Positions 27,374 through 36,353 of a stretch of 64,000 bases of DNA are shown here, in pieces. The stretch is taken from contig NZ_BPFH01000002.1 in the NCBI RefSeq assembly GCF_019655435.1, forward strand, positions 248,001 to 312,000, read 5' to 3'. Under the pieces are notes generated by a model, which did not search any database, was not told the origin of the DNA, and saw only the letters and a program-made list of their open reading frames with translations. Positions within the stretch are counted from its first letter, which is position 1, and the number at the start of each line of letters is the position of its first letter. The translations under genes and the position numbers were made by a program. The stretch is from Jannaschia pagri. GTDB taxonomy: Bacteria; Pseudomonadota; Alphaproteobacteria; Rhodobacterales; Rhodobacteraceae.

Positions 27374-27400
27374 CGGCGCCCCACATGGAGGCGCCGTTTT
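27374..27400 (+). terminator. Terminator after the DUF2726-like gene
   Basis: CGGCGCC and GGCGCCG (7 bp, 9-base loop) followed by TTTT. The T-run touches the last base of the convergent sterol-desaturase-family gene. Confidence 0.75.
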
Positions 27401-28386
27401 CACGTCCGCCCATTCGTGAACGTCTTCCGCCGCTCACGGATCCGGTCGTCCGCCGCCTGCGTCCCGTCGTGGAAAGAGCCGAACCACTTGTCCCAAGGCA
27501 GTTCGAGCGAGCCATAGTTACACTCAAAATAGCGGTGGTGCATCTGATGGTGGAACGTGCCCAGCCGCAACCGGGTCTCATCCTTGACCAAAAGCCCCTC
27601 GAACCCGGTGTGGGTCGTGGCCGCCGTTAACGCGTAATACTGCAGGTGGAACAGGATATGGACCGGGTGGGCGGCCACCACAAAGTGCACCAGCACGGAC
27701 CCCAGAAAGATCAGATGCTCCACCGGGTGCATCGACAAACCGGACCAGGGACCGACGTTGATGTTTCGGTGATGCAGCGCGTGAACGTGCTTATAAAAGA
27801 ACGGGATGTGCAGGAATCTGTGGATCCAGTAGAAGTAGAAGCTTTCCCAAATGGGGATCAGCAGGAACAGCGCCACGAACCAAACGGGATTCGCCGCCCA
27901 CGTCAGCATCGGCGCGTACCCATTGGCCAGCGCCCAGAACAGGAGACACTCATAGGCCGTCCAGACCGTCACCCCGCTGGCCAATGTCCAAAACATGTTA
28001 TCTCGGATTTGCCCGCCTAAGGTGAATTGTCGGCCAGTCTTCATCAAAGGCCGCGGGTCATACTTCAGCCGCTGGCCCTGTTTCGTGAACGTGTAGAAAT
28101 ACAGATGCAGACCGCCGGCGACTGCGATCATCAGGATCATGTTCCGCACCCACATCTCGGCAACCCAGCCAATGGCCCAGGTTTGCGTGTCCTGCAGGGG
28201 CGGCTGGAACCACTGGAACGAGATCAAGGCGATGACGACCACAATCAACCGTTCGGTGATCAGAAACCAAGACGACCAGATCCATGACAGGATATGACCA
28301 GGCCGCGGCGGCCATTGGAAGATGGGCGACACGGTCAATGGGACGTTGGGGACGTGGCTCCAACCTTTGAGCGGGGCATCGGACAT
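27400..28386 (-). CDS. Fatty-acid hydroxylase/sterol desaturase family protein
   Basis: 328-residue integral membrane di-iron oxygenase. The His clusters that bind the metals are HRFLH, HALHHRN and, after a hydrophobic stretch, HHQMHHRYFE. Several TM segments precede them (ERLIVVVIALISFQWF; MILMIAVAGGLHLYFYTF). The ATG at 28386 (MSDAPLKGW) follows AGAGGA; an earlier in-frame start at 28410 is less likely. Long members like this are common in marine alphaproteobacteria. Hydroxylation of a lipid acyl chain, carotenoid or hopanoid is possible; the substrate cannot be told from sequence. Confidence 0.88.
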   Translation of the reverse strand: MSDAPLKGWSHVPNVPLTVSPIFQWPPRPGHILSWIWSSWFLITERLIVVVIALISFQWFQPPLQDTQTWAIGWVAEMWVRNMILMIAVAGGLHLYFYTFTKQGQRLKYDPRPLMKTGRQFTLGGQIRDNMFWTLASGVTVWTAYECLLFWALANGYAPMLTWAANPVWFVALFLLIPIWESFYFYWIHRFLHIPFFYKHVHALHHRNINVGPWSGLSMHPVEHLIFLGSVLVHFVVAAHPVHILFHLQYYALTAATTHTGFEGLLVKDETRLRLGTFHHQMHHRYFECNYGSLELPWDKWFGSFHDGTQAADDRIRERRKTFTNGRT

Positions 28387-28908
28387 GGCGCGGTCCTCTC
28401 GCTTGGGCAATGGACTAAGCCTGGCAGATCAGTCTGCTCGGGGGAAACCTTAATCAGGGTCTCGCAGGCAGAAGAGCGCCTGGATTTGTCAGGCCGCAGG
28501 TGTTTTGGCCTTATCCAGGCGATCACGCCTGGATAAAGCCCTCTACGAGCGGGCTGTCCTGGCCGAGCTGAAGGAACCTGGATTAACGACCAGGCGGGCA
28601 CAAAGTCCATACACCCGCTTTCTCCCAACCACTTGTCATTCTGACGCTGGCCGCAACCGCGCTACTTCCTTTGCGCTTCCCCTGCCGGAGGTCCTGCTTG
28701 CCTTTCTGGTCGTCACCGACGCCAAACAAGCCCGCAAGACTCAGCGCGTTGGCGACGTCGCTGACAGAGAGGCCGAGGGCATAGGACTCCGGTCAATGGC
28801 CACCCAAGTCCAACAGCTAAGACCGACGGCCAGCGCGAGGGGCTTGCCTTTGACGACACGCAGTTGCACGCCTTCAAAGGCGACCGTCCACGCACAGGGG
28901 AGACAGGG
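28387..28908. other. 522-base gene-free stretch with CCTGGAT repeats
   Basis: No frame has convincing coding character. The left half contains three related elements built on CCTGGAT and its complement: one at 28479-28485, a perfect inverted repeat at 28511-28536 and a looser pair at 28577-28594. The right half shows nothing recognisable apart from the AGGGGAGACAGGG ribosome-binding region of the next gene. Confidence 0.5.
28511..28536. repeat. Perfect inverted repeat (10-bp arms)
   Basis: TTATCCAGGC and GCCTGGATAA flank GATCAC. The flanking C and A further pair imperfectly. There is no T-tract, so it is more likely an operator or a decayed repeat than a terminator. It lies 125 bases upstream of the desaturase start and about 370 bases upstream of the isomerase. 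Confidence 0.5.
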
Positions 28909-29592
28909 ATGAAACGATCCGAGATCAACGCCATCATGGCGCAGGCAGATGAAATGATCCAATCCCATGGCTTCGCCCTGCCGCCCTTTGCCCATTGGTC
29001 GCCCGACGACTTCCGCACCCGCGCCCCCCAGGCCCGCCACGTCATCGACGCGCGCTGTGGGTGGGACATCACCGATTACGGCGCGGGCGATTTCGACAAG
29101 ATGGGCCTGTTCCTGTTTACCCTCCGCAACGGCCTACTGGGGGATCTGACCGCAGGGGGCGGCATGTGCTATGCCGAAAAGCTCCTGATTTCGCGGCAGG
29201 ATCAGCTGTCGCCGATGCATACCCATGTGATCAAAGCCGAGGATATCATCAACCGGGGCGGGGCAACCTTAGTGGTGGAACTCTACGGCTCCGACGACGC
29301 GGGTGGCTTTGCCGAGGATCGCGGTGGCCAAGTGATGTGCGACGGCATCCTGCGCGACTACGCCCCCGGCGAAAAACTGACCTTCGCCCCCGGTGAAAGC
29401 GTCACCTTGCGTCCAGGCGATTGGCACGCCTTTTGGGGCGAAGGCGGCGACGTGCTGATCGGAGAGGTCTCGACGGTCAATGACGATGAAACAGACAACG
29501 TCTTCCGCGACCCCATTGGCCGCTTTGCCCAGATCGAAGAGGACGAGGCCCCGACCCATCTATTGGTCAGCGATTACGCAACCTTGCTCTGA
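28909..29592 (+). CDS. D-lyxose ketol-isomerase family protein
   Basis: 227-residue cupin-fold protein of the D-lyxose/D-mannose isomerase family. The metal-binding pattern is SPMHTHVIKAEDIINRGG (His-x-His, then Glu) with a later His in RPGDWHAFWG. The N-terminal helix (SEINAIMAQADEMIQSHGF) and DYGAGDFDKMGLFLFTLRNG are typical. It would interconvert D-lyxose and D-xylulose (or mannose and fructose). The ATG at 28909 follows GGGGAGACAGGG; the in-frame upstream extension is not family-like. It stands alone and is convergent with thiX (15 bases). A transporter or kinase partner is not in the immediate surroundings. Confidence 0.85.
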   Translation: MKRSEINAIMAQADEMIQSHGFALPPFAHWSPDDFRTRAPQARHVIDARCGWDITDYGAGDFDKMGLFLFTLRNGLLGDLTAGGGMCYAEKLLISRQDQLSPMHTHVIKAEDIINRGGATLVVELYGSDDAGGFAEDRGGQVMCDGILRDYAPGEKLTFAPGESVTLRPGDWHAFWGEGGDVLIGEVSTVNDDETDNVFRDPIGRFAQIEEDEAPTHLLVSDYATLL

Positions 29593-29607
29593 TCGGCGGC
29601 GGAGGGC

Positions 29608-30351
29608 TCAAGCGCCCGTGGCATAGCGATCAATCCGGTCCGCCAGGCGGTTTACTGCCGCGTGCAGCAGGATCGTAAAGACCGCCAGGACAAGCAAACT
29701 GGCGAACATCAGGTCCGTCTTGGCCCGGCCATTGGCCAATAGCATCAGATACCCAAGCCCCCGCGAGGCCCCCACCCATTCGCCGATCACCGCCCCGATG
29801 GGCGCATAAACGGCGGCCATGCGCAGGCCGGAAGACAGCGACGGCAGCGCCAGGGGCACGCGCAGGTGCCAAAGGGTGCGCCAGGGCGTGGCGTTCATAC
29901 TGCGCGCCAGATCCAGCGCCCCGCGATCCGTGCGCGACAGCCCGTCGTAGAACGACGACGTTACAGGAAAGTAGATGATCAGCAGGGTCATCACGATCTT
30001 GGAGCCCAGCCCGTAGCCGAACCACAGCGTCAGCAGCGGCGCGATGGCAAAGACCGGGATCGCCTGGGAAAAGACCAGCATCGGCATGGTCACCTTGCGC
30101 GCCCAATCGGACATGGCGAGGCCAATGGCCGTGGCCGATCCCAGCACGACGCCGAGGGCAAGCCCAATCAGCACCTCCAGAACCGTCACCCAGGCATTTT
30201 CGGCAAGCAACACGCGACTGGACACCAGCGTCTCAAACACCTTCAGCGGCGGGGGCAAGATGAAAGGCGGCGGTGCCAGCAGCCAGACCGCCCCCTGCCA
30301 CAGGCCAAGGCCAACGACCGTCGCCACAAAGATATCGACCGCCCGGCTCAT
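29608..30351 (-). CDS. thiX: Pyrimidine-precursor ABC transporter permease ThiX
   Basis: 247-residue binding-protein-dependent permease with about six TM helices and the cytoplasmic EAA-like loop (ALDLARSMNATPWRTLWHLRV). It belongs to the SsuC/TauC/ThiX group. Its last position in a thi operon with ThiY and ThiZ assigns it to uptake of formylaminopyrimidine/HMP-type thiamine precursors. The start overlaps the thiZ stop by four bases (ATGA). Confidence 0.88.
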   Translation of the reverse strand: MSRAVDIFVATVVGLGLWQGAVWLLAPPPFILPPPLKVFETLVSSRVLLAENAWVTVLEVLIGLALGVVLGSATAIGLAMSDWARKVTMPMLVFSQAIPVFAIAPLLTLWFGYGLGSKIVMTLLIIYFPVTSSFYDGLSRTDRGALDLARSMNATPWRTLWHLRVPLALPSLSSGLRMAAVYAPIGAVIGEWVGASRGLGYLMLLANGRAKTDLMFASLLVLAVFTILLHAAVNRLADRIDRYATGA

Positions 30352-31076
30352 GCGGGGATCCCCCGAAGGCGGTCGAACAATTGCATCTGCACGGCGATGG
30401 TTGCTGGCGCGTCAACCGGATGGGGCCCCTGCCCAGGCGCCGGGGCGACCGCCGTCGCGCCCGAGGCCTCCATCACAAGGATATGCTCGCCCAGCCGCGC
30501 GGCCTCGGCGGGATCATGGGTCACCAACAGGACGGTGCGCCCGCGCAACAGCTGCGCGGCCAGGTCCTGCATCTCGTTTCGCGTGCGGGCGTCCAGCGCC
30601 GAGAATGGCTCATCCAGCAACACGACCGGCGTATCCTCCATCAACGTGCGGGCCAGCGCCACCCGTTGACGCATCCCGCCCGACAGGGCGCCGGGTTTCT
30701 TGTGGGCATGGGCGGTCAGCCCGACGCGGTCGATCAATCGATCCCGCCGGGTCACGTCCACGGGCGTGCCGCGCAGGCGGGCGCCAAGGGTCACGTTCTG
30801 GCGGACATCCAGCCAAGGCATCAGCAAATCGCTCTGGGCCATCAACGCCACGCGACCGTCCAAGGGTGCCCCATCGGAGGTCGTGATCCGCCCGTCGAAG
30901 CGCCCCTCGGGCAGCAGCCCCGCGATCAACCGCAGGACCGAGGATTTGCCAACGCCGGACGCCCCCAACACACAGGACCAAGCCCCGGCAGGCAGCGTGA
31001 AGGACACGCCGAAAAACACCTGCGCCTCGCCCAGACGCAGGCTGCCGTCAAAGGAAATGGCCGGAGGGGCCGTCAC
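30348..31076 (-). CDS. thiZ: Pyrimidine-precursor ABC transporter ATPase ThiZ
   Basis: 242-residue ATPase that powers ThiX. Walker A is GASGVGKSS, the Q-loop region is ALMAQSDLLMPW, the signature LSGGMRQRVALAR, Walker B VVLLDEPFSALD and the switch His is in LLVTHDPAEA. The start is GTG at 31076, whose bases overlap the tenA stop codon (GTGA). An apparent in-frame extension reading back into tenA is not a gene. It overlaps thiX by four bases at its end. Confidence 0.9.
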   Translation of the reverse strand: MTAPPAISFDGSLRLGEAQVFFGVSFTLPAGAWSCVLGASGVGKSSVLRLIAGLLPEGRFDGRITTSDGAPLDGRVALMAQSDLLMPWLDVRQNVTLGARLRGTPVDVTRRDRLIDRVGLTAHAHKKPGALSGGMRQRVALARTLMEDTPVVLLDEPFSALDARTRNEMQDLAAQLLRGRTVLLVTHDPAEAARLGEHILVMEASGATAVAPAPGQGPHPVDAPATIAVQMQLFDRLRGIPA

Positions 31077-31756
31077 GCGGCGTCCAGCCCCATCTGCCAG
31101 AAGTCCACCTCTAGCTGGGTGGCGCGGGTGAAATGGGCCTGCAAACGGGACCAGCGGGGGGATGCCTCTGGTGCGTCCCCCAACCTGTGGGCGATTGCGC
31201 CGTCGATCATCTGACCCACGGCCTCGCAAACACCCTGGTACTCCGCATCGGCGTAGGTGGCGATCCACTCGCCATAGGGCGTGTCCGGCGCCTTTTCCGC
31301 CGCCAACCGCGCGCCGATCTCGCCATAGCCCAGCACACAGGGCGCCAGCGCCGCCATCAGATCCAGGAAGTCGCCTGAGACGCCCGCGTCCAGCACGTAC
31401 CGAGTGTAGGCCAGGTTCGGGGCCAGTTCCTCCGCCGCGAACAGTTCCGCCTCTGAGATGCCGTGCCGCGCGCAGGTTTCGACGTGCAGTCCCATCTCAT
31501 GGTTGACCAAGGCATCCACGGTCGTCGCCGCCGTGCGCATTTCCTCCAGCGTGTCCGACTTCATCAGCGCCAGCGCCCAGGCCCGCGAGAAATGGCGCAG
31601 GAACACATAGTCCTGCACCAGATAGGCCAGGAACGCAGACCGGGGCAGCGATCCGTCGCGCAGCCCCTCGACAAACGCGTGATGCGTATAGGCCTGCCAG
31701 GGCGCCTCCGCCCCGGCACGCCATGTGGCGAACGTGCTGCCGTAGGCGCCGCTCAT
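31073..31756 (-). CDS. tenA: Aminopyrimidine aminohydrolase/thiaminase II
   Basis: 227-residue all-helical TenA. It hydrolyses aminomethyl-HMP (from formylaminopyrimidine) to HMP for thiamine salvage. Diagnostic segments: FLAYLVQDYVFLRHFSRA, the catalytic Cys in ALAPCVLGYGEIG near residue 137, and a C-terminal helix ending LEVDFWQMGL. Being between thiY and thiZ supports the salvage route over a general thiaminase. ATGA overlap with thiY. Confidence 0.93.
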   Translation of the reverse strand: MSGAYGSTFATWRAGAEAPWQAYTHHAFVEGLRDGSLPRSAFLAYLVQDYVFLRHFSRAWALALMKSDTLEEMRTAATTVDALVNHEMGLHVETCARHGISEAELFAAEELAPNLAYTRYVLDAGVSGDFLDLMAALAPCVLGYGEIGARLAAEKAPDTPYGEWIATYADAEYQGVCEAVGQMIDGAIAHRLGDAPEASPRWSRLQAHFTRATQLEVDFWQMGLDAA

Positions 31757-32694
31757 TGGGCGCCCAGAACCATGGTCATGTCGCTCACCGGCTTCACCTC
31801 GGGCACGAGGCCCGCCTCAAACAGGAACGTCTCAAAGGCGTGATAGCGGCGCGCGTCCAGCGCCATGGGACGCAGGGCGAACCGAGGGATCGTGTCGACC
31901 CAGGCCCGGGCGTTCAACTCGTCCTGCAGCTCCGCCGAGGTGGCTGCGAACAGCTCCCACGAGGCTTCGGGGTTGTTGACGATGTACTGGGTGGCCCGCT
32001 CGGTGGCGACCAGAAACCGCTCGACCTTGTCAGCATCCATCAGATCGGGGTTCGCCACATAGATCAGCTCGTCATAGGCGGGCACGCCCTCCTCTTCGAT
32101 GTAGAAGCATTTGCCTTCCACACCTTCGATATCCATCTGGTTCAGCTCGAAATTCCGATAGGCGCCGATGACCGCATCCACCTGACCCGACATCAGCGAG
32201 GGCGACAGGGACCAGTTCACGTTCACAAGCTCCACCTCGTCTAGGGCGACGCCGTGGGTCTTGAGAACGGTGCCCAGCAGCGCCTCTTCGACGCCGGAGA
32301 CCGAAAAGCCGATCTTCTTGCCGCTCAGGTCGGCGGGCGTCTCAATCGGCCCGTCGGCCAGAACCAACAGGCAGCTGAGCGGGGTGGCGACCAAGGTGCC
32401 CACACGCGTCAGCGGCAGGCCTTCGTGGACCTGAAGGTGAAGCTGCGGCTGATAGGAGATCGCCAAATCCGCCTGCCCCGCCGCCGCCAGTTTGGGCGGA
32501 TCAGAGGGATCAGCGGGCGCGATCAAGGTGACGTCCAACCCAGCCTCTTCGAAGTAGCCCAACTCATCGGCAACGATCAGCGGGCCGTGGTCGGGGTTCA
32601 CGAACCAATCCAACAGGACGGTCATCTCATCTTGGGCAAAGGCGGGTGTGGCCAGGGTCAGCGCGGCGCCGACAAGGGGGGAAAGATGTTTCAT
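31753..32694 (-). CDS. thiY: Pyrimidine-precursor periplasmic binding protein ThiY
   Basis: 313-residue NMT1/THI5-like solute-binding protein. A signal peptide (hydrophobic to about residue 20, cleavage after AFA before QDEMTV) sends it to the periplasm. The mature start VLLDWFVNPDHGPLIVADEL is characteristic of ThiY, and ISYQPQLHL matches the family. It captures formylaminopyrimidine and delivers it to ThiXZ. ATGA overlaps on both sides (thiF upstream, tenA downstream). Confidence 0.93.
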   Translation of the reverse strand: MKHLSPLVGAALTLATPAFAQDEMTVLLDWFVNPDHGPLIVADELGYFEEAGLDVTLIAPADPSDPPKLAAAGQADLAISYQPQLHLQVHEGLPLTRVGTLVATPLSCLLVLADGPIETPADLSGKKIGFSVSGVEEALLGTVLKTHGVALDEVELVNVNWSLSPSLMSGQVDAVIGAYRNFELNQMDIEGVEGKCFYIEEEGVPAYDELIYVANPDLMDADKVERFLVATERATQYIVNNPEASWELFAATSAELQDELNARAWVDTIPRFALRPMALDARRYHAFETFLFEAGLVPEVKPVSDMTMVLGAQ

Positions 32695-33695
32695 GGGGTC
32701 TCCGTGATCTGAGGATTGGGGGCGTCGCCCATGGCGACGAGAACGATGTCACCAGCCCAATGCGACCGCAGAGCCGTGGCCGCGCGCCAAGCCCGTAGGC
32801 CACTGCGACAGGTGAGAACGGCGCGCTGATCGGGGGCGGGCGTCGGTGCGCTGCCGGAGGCAAAGGCTTCGGCAGTGGTGCGATGGGCATTGGGGACGAC
32901 AGGTGCGGGGCTCTCGGCCAAGCTGCGCAGGTCGGCCACGAAATCGCCGGGTGCGATGGCTGAGGGGTCCAGGAAGCGGAGGGGTTGGGACGGCTCCGGC
33001 GCGCCAAGGAAGGAAAAGCCGCTGCTGCGCAGGGTGAGCCCGTCGAACCGCGTCAACTGGCCCAAGGGGCTCGGGTCCGTCCCGAGCAAGACCGCCAGCG
33101 CCATCTGCGCCTGCATCGCGCCCAAGATCCCGACGACGGGCCCCAGAACGCCAGCCGTGGCACAGGTCGCGCCGGATGTGGGCAAATCCGGGAAGATCGC
33201 GCGCAAGGACGGCGCCCCTGCGCAGAACCCGCCGACATAGCCCGACGTGCCCAGCGCCGAGGCGCTGATCAAAGGCGTGTCCGCCGCGCGACAGGCATCG
33301 GACAGGATATAGCTGACCGCGAAACTGTCGGCACAATCGAGGACCACATCCGCCGAGGCGACCAAATCCGGGGCCACCGCTGGTGTGAGCGGGGCGGCCA
33401 ATGGCATCAAACGGCACGCTCCATTGGCCGCACCCAGACGCCTGGCAGCAGCCGTGACCTTCGGCTGCCCAACATCGGCCTCGCTGAATAGGATTTGCCG
33501 GTGCAGATTGCTCTCGGACACGGTGTCCCCATCCACGAGCGTCACCGTCCCCACACCCGCGCCAACAAGGTACTGCGCCGCCGGACAGCCCAGCCCCCCG
33601 GCGCCGACAATCACCACATGGGCCGCGCCAAGGGCCGCCTGCCCCGCCGCGCCCACCTCGGGCAGCACGATTTGACGGGCGTAGCGATCGGTCAT
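32691..33695 (-). CDS. thiF: ThiF-type adenylyltransferase fused to a rhodanese-like tail
   Basis: 334 residues. The N-terminal E1-like domain (about 1-235) has GAGGLGCPAAQYL (nucleotide binding), DGDTVSESNLHRQ and the catalytic-Cys segment SGATCATAGVLGP; it adenylates the ThiS C-terminus. The C-terminal ~75 residues end in a rhodanese active-site loop, LTCRSGLRAW, with Cys296. Rhodanese supplies sulphur as a persulphide, as ThiI does in E. coli. The two CxxC pairs that bind zinc in E. coli ThiF/MoeB are absent. It overlaps thiE and thiY by four bases each. MoeB is the alternative assignment, but the operon decides for ThiF. Confidence 0.88.
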   Translation of the reverse strand: MTDRYARQIVLPEVGAAGQAALGAAHVVIVGAGGLGCPAAQYLVGAGVGTVTLVDGDTVSESNLHRQILFSEADVGQPKVTAAARRLGAANGACRLMPLAAPLTPAVAPDLVASADVVLDCADSFAVSYILSDACRAADTPLISASALGTSGYVGGFCAGAPSLRAIFPDLPTSGATCATAGVLGPVVGILGAMQAQMALAVLLGTDPSPLGQLTRFDGLTLRSSGFSFLGAPEPSQPLRFLDPSAIAPGDFVADLRSLAESPAPVVPNAHRTTAEAFASGSAPTPAPDQRAVLTCRSGLRAWRAATALRSHWAGDIVLVAMGDAPNPQITETP

Positions 33696-34294
33696 GGCGC
33701 GCGCGTGGCGGCGATCCAGCGGCGCACCTGCGCCTCCGGGTCGTCGGACAGGGTGATATCGGTGACAACCGACACGATGTCGGCGCCCTTCTCAAAGGCC
33801 CCAGCCGACCGATCCACGGTCATGCCACCGATGGCCACCAAGGGGATCTCACCAATCCGCGCCTTCCACGTGGCCAAACGATCAATCCCCTGGGGGCGCC
33901 ACTTCATCTTTTTGAGGATCGTCGCGTAGACCGGCCCCAGGGCCACATAGTCGGGTGACAGATCCAGTGCCCGCTGCAACTCGGCGGAGTCGTGGGTGCT
34001 AATCCCCAACCGGACGCCTGCGGCCCGCAGGGCGGGCACGTCGGCCGTGTCCAAGTCCTCTTGGCCCAGGTGAACGAAATCGCACCCAGCCTCCAACGCC
34101 GCCTGCCAGTGGTCATTGACAATCAACTGGCAACCGTGGCGCGCGCAAACCGCCTGAGCCGCACGAACCTCGGCCAGGATTTCGTCGGACCCACGGTCTT
34201 TGACGCGCAACTGAACCAACTTGATCCCCAAGGGCACCAGCCGCTCCAACCAGGCGGCGTTGTCGAAAATCGGATAGAACCGGTCCAGCGTCAT
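33692..34294 (-). CDS. thiE: Thiamine-phosphate synthase
   Basis: 200-residue TIM-barrel enzyme that joins HMP-PP with thiazole phosphate. Motifs: [12 protein letters not shown] (pyrophosphate binding), [20 protein letters not shown], the [13 protein letters not shown] loop and [11 protein letters not shown]. The loop reads Ile-Leu-Lys-Lys-Met-Lys where most ThiE have Thr/Ser-Lys; this variant is common in alphaproteobacteria. ATGA overlaps with thiG (upstream) and thiF (downstream). Confidence 0.94.
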   Translation of the reverse strand: MTLDRFYPIFDNAAWLERLVPLGIKLVQLRVKDRGSDEILAEVRAAQAVCARHGCQLIVNDHWQAALEAGCDFVHLGQEDLDTADVPALRAAGVRLGISTHDSAELQRALDLSPDYVALGPVYATILKKMKWRPQGIDRLATWKARIGEIPLVAIGGMTVDRSAGAFEKGADIVSVVTDITLSDDPEAQVRRWIAATRAP

Positions 34295-35067
34295 GACAGG
34301 AACGCCTTGCCCAGAACGGGGGTCGAGGGGGCCGCCATATCGCGCGGCTCCATCGGGTCGGCGGCATGGGCGGCGGCGCCCGCGCGCACCGCATCGGCAA
34401 AAGCCCGCGCCATCATCGCCGGGTCGCCCGCCTTGGACACGGCGGTGTTGAGCAACACCGCGTCATAGCCCAACTCCATCGCCGCCGCCGCATGGGACGG
34501 CAGGCCAATACCCGCATCCACCACGAGGGGCACGTCTGGGAAATGCGCCCGCATTGCCCGCAGCGCAAAGGGATTGTTCAAGCCACGACCCGACCCAATG
34601 GGCGCGCCCCAGGGCATTAGAACCTCGCAGCCCGCCTCTAGCAGGCGGTCGGCCACCACCAGATCGTCGGTGGTATAGGGAAAGACCTGGAAGCCGTCGG
34701 CGCTGAGGACACGGGCGGCCTCGACCAGGTCAAAGACATTGGGTTGCAAGGTGTCGTCATCGCCGATCACCTCCAGCTTGATCCAGGGCGTGCCGAAAAC
34801 CTCGCGCGCCATATGGGCTGTGGTGACGGCCTCCTTGACCGTGTGGCAGCCCGCCGTGTTGGGCAGGACTTTCACGTCCAGCGCCTGGATCATCGCCCAG
34901 AAATCCTGACCCTCCCGGGCCGCGCCACTTTCACGGCGCAGGGACACCGTCGCCACACTGGCGCCAGAAGCCTGGAACGCCGCCGTCAGCGTCGCAGGCG
35001 ACGGGTACCCCGCCGTGCCCAGCATCAGCGGCGACGCCAGGGTGGTTCCGTAAAAGCTCCGCTCCAT
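34291..35067 (-). CDS. thiG: Thiazole synthase
   Basis: 258-residue TIM-barrel enzyme that builds thiazole phosphate from DXP, dehydroglycine and ThiS thiocarboxylate. Key elements: [26 protein letters not shown], the Schiff-base Lys in [23 protein letters not shown] and [12 protein letters not shown]. The ATG at 35067 (MERSFYG) lies 4 bases after the thiS stop and follows GGGGGGTAGG; a longer in-frame start at 35112 would overlap thiS and is rejected. Confidence 0.95.
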   Translation of the reverse strand: MERSFYGTTLASPLMLGTAGYPSPATLTAAFQASGASVATVSLRRESGAAREGQDFWAMIQALDVKVLPNTAGCHTVKEAVTTAHMAREVFGTPWIKLEVIGDDDTLQPNVFDLVEAARVLSADGFQVFPYTTDDLVVADRLLEAGCEVLMPWGAPIGSGRGLNNPFALRAMRAHFPDVPLVVDAGIGLPSHAAAAMELGYDAVLLNTAVSKAGDPAMMARAFADAVRAGAAAHAADPMEPRDMAAPSTPVLGKAFLS

Positions 35068-35071
35068 CGGC

Positions 35072-35272
35072 CTACCCCCCCTGCATCGGCGCCAGGATTT
35101 CCACCTGATCACCGTCGCTTAACATGGTCTCGGCCCGGGCCGCCGCAGGCACAAAGGCACCGTTGACCGCCGTCGCGACGGTCGCACCCGCAAAGCCGAA
35201 TTCCTCAATGGCCTGGGCCAGCGTGGCACTGCGGCTGGTTGTGGCCTCGCCGTTAAGCGTAAGCTTGGTCAT
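35072..35272 (-). CDS. thiS: Sulphur-carrier protein ThiS
   Basis: 66-residue ubiquitin-like carrier ending in the required Gly-Gly (EILAPMQGG). The N-terminus [13 protein letters not shown] and the [12 protein letters not shown] segment match the family. Its C-terminal glycine is adenylated by ThiF and converted to a thiocarboxylate. The start at 35272 overlaps the thiO 3' end by 20 bases; an apparent in-frame extension further upstream is inside thiO and not used. Confidence 0.93.
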   Translation of the reverse strand: MTKLTLNGEATTSRSATLAQAIEEFGFAGATVATAVNGAFVPAAARAETMLSDGDQVEILAPMQGG

Positions 35273-36248
35273 CGCTGAACTCCGGTTGGATGTCGTGTTG
35301 CACAAGATCGGCCACCATTCGCGCCAACGACGGCGCCAGCAGGAAGCCATGGCGATAGAGCCCGTTCGCCCGGATCACATTCCCCTTCCGCCGAATGCGC
35401 GGCAGGTTATCGGCAAAGGCGGGGCGCACATCGACGCCGATCTCTAAGATCTCCGCCTCGCCAAAGGCGGGGTTGAGCGCATAGGCCGCCGACAACAGCT
35501 CCAACAGTGACCGCGCCGTCACGCCCGCCCGGCTGGAGGTTTCGATCATCGTGGCGCCCAGCATGAACACCCCTTCCCCCCGGGGCACGAGGTAGATGGG
35601 AATGCGCGGATGCAACATGCGGATGGGACGGCGAAACGAGACATCGGGACAGCGCAGGACCACCATTTCACCGCGCACGCCGCGCAGATCGTCCAAACGG
35701 TCCTTGGCGGCGAGACCCCGGCAATCAATTGTCAGGTCTGGACCATCCGGCTCCGGCGTCGCGACCTCGCGTTCCTCAAAGACGACGCCCGCAGCCTCTA
35801 GGCCGTCCACCAGCGACGCCAGGGCATCGCGGGGGGACAAATGGGCTTCGTCAGGAAAGAACAGGCCGCCATGGACAGCCGCCGCATCAGGCTCCATCTC
35901 GCGCAGAGTGGCGCGGTCGACCTCCTGATAGCCGGAGGTGCGGCGGCCAAATCGTGCCAACTCCTGCCGGTCGCGGCCCAGCGCGACCACCAGCGACCCC
36001 TCTTGGCGCACGCAATCGGTGTGCCGTTGCCACCAACCAAAGGCCTCCTGCCCAAAGCGGATGACCTCCTCCTCCGCGCTTTCCCGTTCGCACCAGGGGG
36101 CCAGCATGCCACCCGCCCACCAAGAACATGCCTTGGGTGAGGGCGGCTTGGCCCGGTCTATGATGCGGACGGGAACCCCCCGCGCCGTCAACTCGGTCGC
36201 AACACAGAGACCCGCGACACCGGCCCCGATAACCGTCACCGGTTTCAT
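35253..36248 (-). CDS. thiO: Glycine oxidase ThiO
   Basis: 331-residue DAO-family flavoenzyme that oxidises glycine to the iminoglycine (dehydroglycine) used by ThiG. The FAD-binding VTVIGAGVAGLCVATELTAR is at the N-terminus and RANGLYRHGFLLAP near the C-terminus is the DAO signature. I chose the second ATG (36248, MKPVTVIG), although an ATG three codons earlier (36257) is also possible. First gene of the riboswitch-controlled thi operon. This aerobic ThiO route replaces the anaerobic ThiH tyrosine lyase. Confidence 0.92.
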   Translation of the reverse strand: MKPVTVIGAGVAGLCVATELTARGVPVRIIDRAKPPSPKACSWWAGGMLAPWCERESAEEEVIRFGQEAFGWWQRHTDCVRQEGSLVVALGRDRQELARFGRRTSGYQEVDRATLREMEPDAAAVHGGLFFPDEAHLSPRDALASLVDGLEAAGVVFEEREVATPEPDGPDLTIDCRGLAAKDRLDDLRGVRGEMVVLRCPDVSFRRPIRMLHPRIPIYLVPRGEGVFMLGATMIETSSRAGVTARSLLELLSAAYALNPAFGEAEILEIGVDVRPAFADNLPRIRRKGNVIRANGLYRHGFLLAPSLARMVADLVQHDIQPEFSDDQAYA

Positions 36249-36353
36249 TGGGCCCAATCGCCACGGTTAGTATAGCACTCTCGTCCCACGCCCACGCGCC
36301 TCCGGCTTGGGGGCAAGCGGATGGCAGAAGACGGGCCAAGTCTGGCTTCCCGT

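Noticed and set aside
28505-28912. A 135-codon plus-strand frame upstream of the isomerase gene
   Set aside because: The composition is unlike its neighbours, it includes the inverted repeat, and it overlaps the well-placed isomerase start.
36249-36300. A promoter with TATACT directly upstream of thiO
   Set aside because: The TATACT lacks a plausible -35 at proper spacing, and a promoter upstream of the riboswitch is needed for riboswitch control.
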